Assembly (NCBI RefSeq): GCF_003217355.1
Contig: NZ_QJTK01000003.1
Span: 39,528 to 103,527, forward strand
Length of the DNA: 64,000 nt
Reading direction: 5' to 3'
DNA from: Rhodobacter viridis
GTDB lineage: Bacteria; Pseudomonadota; Alphaproteobacteria; Rhodobacterales; Rhodobacteraceae
The notes under the pieces were generated by a model. The model did no database searches and was not told where the DNA came from. It saw only the letters and a program-made list of their open reading frames with translations. A program made the translations under genes and the position numbers. This document shows positions 63,150 to 64,000 of the stretch, one piece after another (within the stretch, counting starts at the first letter, position 1; every line of letters begins with the position of its first letter).

Positions 63150-63332
63150 ATGATCGAGCCGAAAATAACCTATCGAGTCGATGGACACGAATATGTGGTC
63201 GTGGAACAGGAAAGAGGAAATTATCTCTGCCGCAAGGTTGGGGAAGAGGGTGGAAAGGTGTATTATTTCAATAGTTCCACTCACGAAGGGCCCTTTGACG
63301 ATCCGCCCGTTAATATCGGTGATTGGCTTTAG
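63150..63332 (+). CDS. Small unknown protein, element cargo
   Basis: A 60-aa protein, MIEPKITYRVDGHEYVVVEQ..., probably beta-rich, ending PPVNIGDWL. Base composition is clearly more AT-rich than the surrounding capsid genes, a sign of separate origin. Start ATG at 63150 with only a weak AGGTG upstream. Function unknown. Confidence 0.5.
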   Translation: MIEPKITYRVDGHEYVVVEQERGNYLCRKVGEEGGKVYYFNSSTHEGPFDDPPVNIGDWL

Positions 63333-63383
63333 TCTAATAGTTATTGCTTAATAATTGAGAAAATTGAAGGCGTGTGGAGGGAA

Positions 63384-63620
63384 ATGGACGAATCAGACTA
63401 TAGCAATGCAGCAGATAGATTGCTTGGGGAAACGCAAGCTCGAATGGATTTCGAAGAGTTCATACGGCATGTCCGTTTGACCACTGATGATGAGGTTAGC
63501 CTTTCTGGACGACTTCTTGACATGATCGGTGATGCATTTTATCGACCCCCATATGAAAATTACACGAATGAGTTTTTGCGTCAAATTGCTCTTGCTGTCG
63601 TGCGCGCTAATGTCAGATAA
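63384..63620 (+). CDS. Small unknown protein, element cargo
   Basis: A 78-aa acidic protein (MDESDYSNAADRLLGETQARMDFEEF), mostly helical, AT-rich like its neighbour. GGAGGG lies very close to the ATG at 63384; a GTG at 63372 is the alternative. It ends one base from the terminase stop, convergent with it. Function unknown. Confidence 0.55.
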   Translation: MDESDYSNAADRLLGETQARMDFEEFIRHVRLTTDDEVSLSGRLLDMIGDAFYRPPYENYTNEFLRQIALAVVRANVR

Positions 63621-63621
63621 A

Positions 63622-64000
63622 TTACCCACCCAACCACTTTGATTTAACCACGGTCGGCGCCTTTCGGGGCGCCGCTGCACTTGCAAGCTCTGCCGCCCGC
63701 AGGTCTTCACGTTGCCCGATGATCTGTCGCACGGCGAGCGCGTAAACGGTGGCGTCGAGCGTTTCGGCGCGCTTGCCTTTGATACGCTCGAACCGGGCTT
63801 CGGGCTTGCCGCGAACATAACGCACAACGCGCCGCTCCGAGGTCAGTTGCTCGAAATAGATCGGTTGCAGGGCTTCTCCGAACCGAATCCCCTGCGTTCT
63901 TGCGAGCCGCGCAAACAGAGCGGATTTCGCGGCGTCGACTCCCACAAGCCAAAGGTGTTGCCCCTTGGTTCCCGAACGCTGGAAGACCGGGCGCGAGAAG
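63622..64000 (-). CDS. Terminase large subunit, GpA type, C-terminal part (5' end beyond window)
   Basis: 126 codons of the nuclease end of a packaging terminase are visible; the frame is open to the window edge. RPVFQRSGTKGQHLWLVGVD is followed by AAKSALFARLA, then FGEALQPIYFEQLTSERRV and EARFERIKGKRAETLDATVYALA: the order of the lambda gpA family (VGVDxAK, FeqLtsErr, EtLDc-vYAlA). The ATPase half lies outside. Ends KSKWLGG. Confidence 0.87.
   Translation of the reverse strand, partial: FSRPVFQRSGTKGQHLWLVGVDAAKSALFARLARTQGIRFGEALQPIYFEQLTSERRVVRYVRGKPEARFERIKGKRAETLDATVYALAVRQIIGQREDLRAAELASAAAPRKAPTVVKSKWLGG

Larger units (their letters stand above)
56861..64000. mobile_element. Integrated capsid-and-packaging element at tRNA-Arg (prophage or satellite), right end outside window
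   Basis: It begins with a tyrosine integrase convergent on tRNA-Arg, then an AlpA-like HTH, decoration protein, gpW-like joiner, protease-capsid fusion, portal, an unknown gene, and terminase large subunit cut by the window end, all on the minus strand. Three AT-richer plus-strand genes lie just before terminase. Gaps between the integrase and the unknown gene upstream of portal are 13 bases or less, often overlaps, so one message could carry capsid and integration genes together. No tail, lysis, replication or repressor gene is seen in the 7 kb. Confidence 0.85.

Noticed and set aside
56994-64000. Reading the element as the Rhodobacter capsulatus gene transfer agent
   Set aside because: The gene transfer agent cluster has no integrase or tRNA target and a different gene order; here integrase, AlpA-like HTH and a GpA-type terminase are present.

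Overview
The window is GC-rich (roughly 65% by eye) alphaproteobacterial DNA of the Rhodobacter type. Supports: tuf-tRNA-Trp-secE-nusG order, the absence of rpsD from the alpha operon, an ATP12-type chaperone gene, and a glutamate/aspartate ABC transporter whose four genes and lengths fit the bztABCD operon described in Rhodobacter capsulatus. The species is an inference; Rhodobacter capsulatus or a close relative is the best guess.

Layout. 1-13.6 kb: tuf copy 1, tRNA-Trp, secE, nusG, rplKAJL, rpoBC. 13.7-14.5 kb: a glycosyltransferase-like gene. 14.8-19.0 kb: the str operon (rpsL, rpsG, fusA, tuf copy 2). 19.2-35.5 kb: the S10, spc and alpha ribosomal operons, with two unusual insertions: a kinase-fold gene between rplP and rpmC, and an RraB-like gene plus about 600 bp of structured intergenic DNA between rpmD and rplO. 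Terminators followed by fresh promoters mark both breaks. 35.7-36.3 kb: an orphan LuxR-type regulator. 36.4-40.5 kb: rarA, crcB, an RluA-family synthase, a HAD phosphatase and an ATP12 chaperone, the last four joined by 4-base overlaps. 40.7-45.3 kb: bztABCD behind a sigma-54-like site. 45.3-47.4 kb (minus): argB, an iron-sulfur protein and a SixA-like phosphatase, all overlapping. 47.5-48.2 kb: an SDR. 48.2-55.1 kb (minus): rpmH, rnpA, yidD, ttcA, a frameshifted degenerate GGDEF-EAL gene, yidC, a MOSC protein and engB. 55.3-56.8 kb: an orphan histidine kinase.

From tRNA-Arg(ACG) at 56.86 kb to the window end lies an integrated element. On the minus strand it carries terminase large subunit (cut by the window end), an unknown gene, portal, a prohead protease-major capsid fusion, a gpW-like joiner, a DUF2190-like decoration protein, an AlpA-like HTH and a tyrosine integrase. 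From the unknown gene through the integrase the genes are packed with overlaps or gaps of at most 13 bases, and no tail, lysis or replication gene is present in that stretch. Three AT-richer plus-strand genes sit between terminase and the rest, next to a perfect 24-bp inverted repeat. This capsid-and-packaging island without visible tail genes is the best candidate here for something undescribed; a tail-less (satellite-like) particle element is the hypothesis to test.

Promoter-like sites recur with TTGxxx, exactly 17 bases, then TAG/TAT/TAC-type hexamers ahead of most translation-machinery units, suggesting one housekeeping-sigma promoter style for this region.
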